From Waddlia sp964635295 (GTDB lineage Bacteria > Chlamydiota > Chlamydiia > Chlamydiales > Waddliaceae): a stretch of 7,064 bases of DNA. The position numbers and the translations under genes were made by a program. Positions 5,601 to 7,064 of the stretch are shown in pieces. The DNA lies in assembly GCA_964635295.1 (NCBI GenBank), contig CAZWOB010000101.1, positions 1 through 7,064 on the forward strand. Reading direction: 5' to 3'. The notes under the pieces are model-generated. The model was given only the letters and a program-made list of their open reading frames with translations. It was not told the DNA's origin and made no database searches. Each line of letters opens with the position of its first letter. Within the stretch, counting starts at the first letter, position 1.

Positions 5601-6314
5601 CTAGGTGTTCAGCACCTTTTGAACGCTGCCTTCCCATTCTTTGATGAATCCGAGGAGCTGCTCTTTTGTTGGACGGGTTTTTAAAAATTCCCGCGTTTCC
5701 GATTGACTGCTGAGGTGGGCGATCTTTGCGAGAAGGTGGAGATGGTTTTTATCGTCTGACGCGAACAGGAAAAAGAGCGTATGGACAGGCTCGCCGTCCA
5801 AAGCGTCGTAATCCAGAGGTTCTTGAGGATAAACGACAAATACAGAGTCTTTACCTTGCCGAATGACCGACTCTCTTGTATGAGGAAGGGCGATTCCATG
5901 GTTGAGGGCTGTCGAATGTAGTTTTTCCCTTTGTAGAAGGAGCTCGGATGAAATATCGGGATCGAGCTGAAGCCTCTTGGCGACCCTTTGCATCGCATTG
6001 CGAATGATCTCTTCTTTAGTTGTCCCGGGAAGATCGGTGATGACTTCTCCCTGGTGGATCGCTCTGTACAAACTGAATTGCTGCCGGCCGCCTTTGGTCT
6101 GCGGTTCAGCTTCCGAATCATTTGCTTGAGGCTGCCCTTTTTCTGAAGATTGATTCACACGTTGCCCCATGACCCAGTCTTCGATTTCCAGACGATTGAA
6201 ACGATATTGATGGTTGATCTTGTATGCGGGAATTTTTCCGTCGGTCAGCCACCGACGAATCGTCGTTTCAGAAACGTTAAGCAGGTCGGCAACATCCTTT
6301 ATCTTAAGATCCAT
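5601..6314 (-). CDS. ptsN: EIIA-Ntr (PTS type-2 IIA) protein fused to an N-terminal MerR/excisionase-like HTH
   Basis: The protein has 237 residues. Residues 1-50 form a helix-turn-helix of the excisionase/MerR-like HTH_17 type (IKDVADLLNVSETTIRRWL, then IPAYKINHQYRFNRLEIEDWV). Residues about 51-78 are a polar Gln/Glu/Ser-rich linker. Residues about 80-230 form a PTS EIIA type-2 domain with the phosphorylatable histidine H145 in NHGIALPHTRE and the block DYDALDGEPVHTLFFLF. Such EIIA-Ntr proteins are phosphorylated from phosphoenolpyruvate via EI-Ntr and HPr/NPr and act as regulators rather than in sugar uptake. The fusion to DNA-binding suggests phosphorylation-dependent control of transcription, which is inference. 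Chlamydiaceae have a corresponding pair of ptsN genes beside dut, one with an HTH. ATG 6314 is preceded by AGGAT (6321-6325) 7 nt upstream, and the gap to the preceding stop codon is 11 nt, so it is co-transcribed with the upstream ptsN gene. Confidence 0.9.
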   Translation of the reverse strand: MDLKIKDVADLLNVSETTIRRWLTDGKIPAYKINHQYRFNRLEIEDWVMGQRVNQSSEKGQPQANDSEAEPQTKGGRQQFSLYRAIHQGEVITDLPGTTKEEIIRNAMQRVAKRLQLDPDISSELLLQREKLHSTALNHGIALPHTRESVIRQGKDSVFVVYPQEPLDYDALDGEPVHTLFFLFASDDKNHLHLLAKIAHLSSQSETREFLKTRPTKEQLLGFIKEWEGSVQKVLNT

Positions 6315-6325
6315 CTTTCTATCCT

Positions 6326-6775
6326 CTAAAAATCCTTGAACAGCTTTATAATACTCGTTGGTGATTTCAGAGTTAACATTTTTTTTCTTCTTTCTTCATC
6401 TTTGATCGCAACCGTAATACCTGACAAGATTTGCAGGTACTCTGTCTGTTTGTCGTCCGGCCCTCCGATCATGAAAATCACCCGCACAGGGGCGCCGTCC
6501 AAAGCGTCCCAATCAACTCCGTCTTTCAGGACGCCGATCGCAATGAAAAAGTCGTCATAGGAAGGGAGTTTGGCATGGGGAATAGCGACTCCCATTCCAA
6601 TTCCAGTGGAGACGATCGTTTCCCGGTCGACCAGGGCCTGAAAAAACTCATCTTTGTTCTCGATTTTTCCTGCAGCAGAGAGTACTTCGACCATTGCCAG
6701 CAGGGCCTCGTCGCGTTCTTCCACACCAAGAAAAGTGATGAATTTTTTATCCAAATACTTGGAGATTTTAACCAT
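6326..6775 (-). CDS. ptsN: EIIA-Ntr (PTS type-2 IIA) protein, single domain
   Basis: The 149-residue protein is one PTS EIIA type-2 domain, the normal length for PtsN. The active-site histidine is H67 in GMGVAIPHAKL; DWDALDGAPVRVIFMIGGPDD and EYLQILSGI are further family blocks. Start ATG 6775 gives MVKISKYLDKK, a normal N-terminus; the frame stays open further upstream but there runs through the dut coding region, so a longer form is not credible. Only 4 nt separate the dut stop (6780-6782) from this ATG and no clear Shine-Dalgarno is present, so translation is probably coupled to dut. It is paralogous to the next gene and shares a 15-base identical stretch at the ALDG block (around 5791-5805 and 6492-6506). 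In Chlamydiae without sugar EII transporters these proteins are thought to be regulatory. Confidence 0.9.
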   Translation of the reverse strand: MVKISKYLDKKFITFLGVEERDEALLAMVEVLSAAGKIENKDEFFQALVDRETIVSTGIGMGVAIPHAKLPSYDDFFIAIGVLKDGVDWDALDGAPVRVIFMIGGPDDKQTEYLQILSGITVAIKDEERRKKMLTLKSPTSIIKLFKDF

Positions 6776-6779
6776 AAAT

Positions 6780-7064
6780 CTAGTGAGTGCCTGTGTGGCC
6801 GAATCCTCCTGCTCCACGTGCTGTTTCCAACAGTTCGCTGACGGGTGTGAAGCGGGCTTGAACAACGGGCGCAAGGACGAGTTGGGCGATCCGCATGCCC
6901 GGTGTTATCGTAAACTCATGTTTGCCGTGGTTGATCAGGATAATCCCCACTTCGCCACGGTAGTCGGCATCAATCGTTCCGGGAGTGTTCAACACAGTAA
7001 TTTGATGCTTCAAAGCAAGGCCGCTTCTTGGGCGTACCTGGATCTCAAATCCGGGAGGGATCGC
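6780..7064 (-). CDS. dut: dUTPase, C-terminal part (5' end outside window)
   Basis: The frame runs off the right edge, leaving 94 C-terminal residues of deoxyuridine triphosphatase, the trimeric enzyme that hydrolyses dUTP to dUMP and pyrophosphate, keeping uracil out of DNA and supplying dUMP for thymidylate synthesis. Conserved motifs in order are VRPRSGLALK (motif 2), GTIDADYRGEVGIILIN (motif 3, with the uracil-binding and catalytic Asp region), RIAQLVLAPV (motif 4) and RGAGGFGHTG near the C-terminus (motif 5, closes over the triphosphate). Motif 1 would lie outside. It is the first visible gene of the dut-ptsN-ptsN operon; whether the operon begins further upstream cannot be seen. Confidence 0.95.
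   Translation of the reverse strand, partial: AIPPGFEIQVRPRSGLALKHQITVLNTPGTIDADYRGEVGIILINHGKHEFTITPGMRIAQLVLAPVVQARFTPVSELLETARGAGGFGHTGTH

Noticed and set aside
6776..6874. Longer N-terminus for the single-domain EIIA gene (open frame up to 6874)
   Set aside because: The extension overlaps dut in another frame and encodes no EIIA-like sequence; ATG 6775 gives the normal family length.

Overview
The window looks like chromosomal DNA from an environmental member of the Chlamydiae, meaning a Waddlia, Parachlamydia or Simkania type rather than Chlamydia itself. Three things point there. A partial gene at the left edge matches the chlamydial protease CPAF, with its catalytic Ser and Glu separated by exactly 59 residues, as in C. 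trachomatis (S499/E558). The right edge carries dut followed by two ptsN-type EIIA genes, one fused to a DNA-binding helix-turn-helix, a cluster known from Chlamydiaceae. In the middle is a cysteine-rich porin-like protein of the Lpg1974/Legionella-OMP type that is common in amoeba-associated chlamydiae. The species is inferred, not proven.

Layout. 1-795 (+) is the C-terminal part of the CPAF-like protease. 796-990 is an AT-rich gap. 991-2148 (+) is a soluble histidine kinase with an N-terminal receiver domain, overlapping by 44 nt a single-domain response regulator at 2105-2494 (+). 2495-2649 holds a strong hairpin (2536-2567) oriented as the terminator of the minus-strand porin gene. 2650-3693 (-) is the porin-like protein and 3769-5349 (-) is a secreted right-handed beta-helix protein, probably read from a promoter near 5410-5439. 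5353-5600 holds that promoter region, a candidate terminator for the ptsN operon and a broken copy of the response-regulator 3' end. 5601-6314 (-) is the HTH-EIIA fusion, 6326-6775 (-) is a plain EIIA protein, and 6780-7064 (-) is dut, cut by the window edge.

How the parts work together. The kinase and receiver look like one phosphorelay module without a transcriptional output domain, so the signal must leave through another protein. dut, ptsN and HTH-ptsN are tightly packed (gaps of 4 and 11 nt) and are almost certainly co-transcribed. The two surface or secreted proteins form a separate minus-strand unit between them.

The most notable structure is a duplication. The last 114 nt of the response-regulator gene (2381-2494) recur in the same orientation at 5494-5586, with 4 substitutions and one 21-nt in-frame deletion. 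The two copies bracket the whole porin/beta-helix unit, which suggests that this ~3 kb islet was inserted, or was left behind after a duplication, between the two-component genes and the conserved dut-ptsN cluster.
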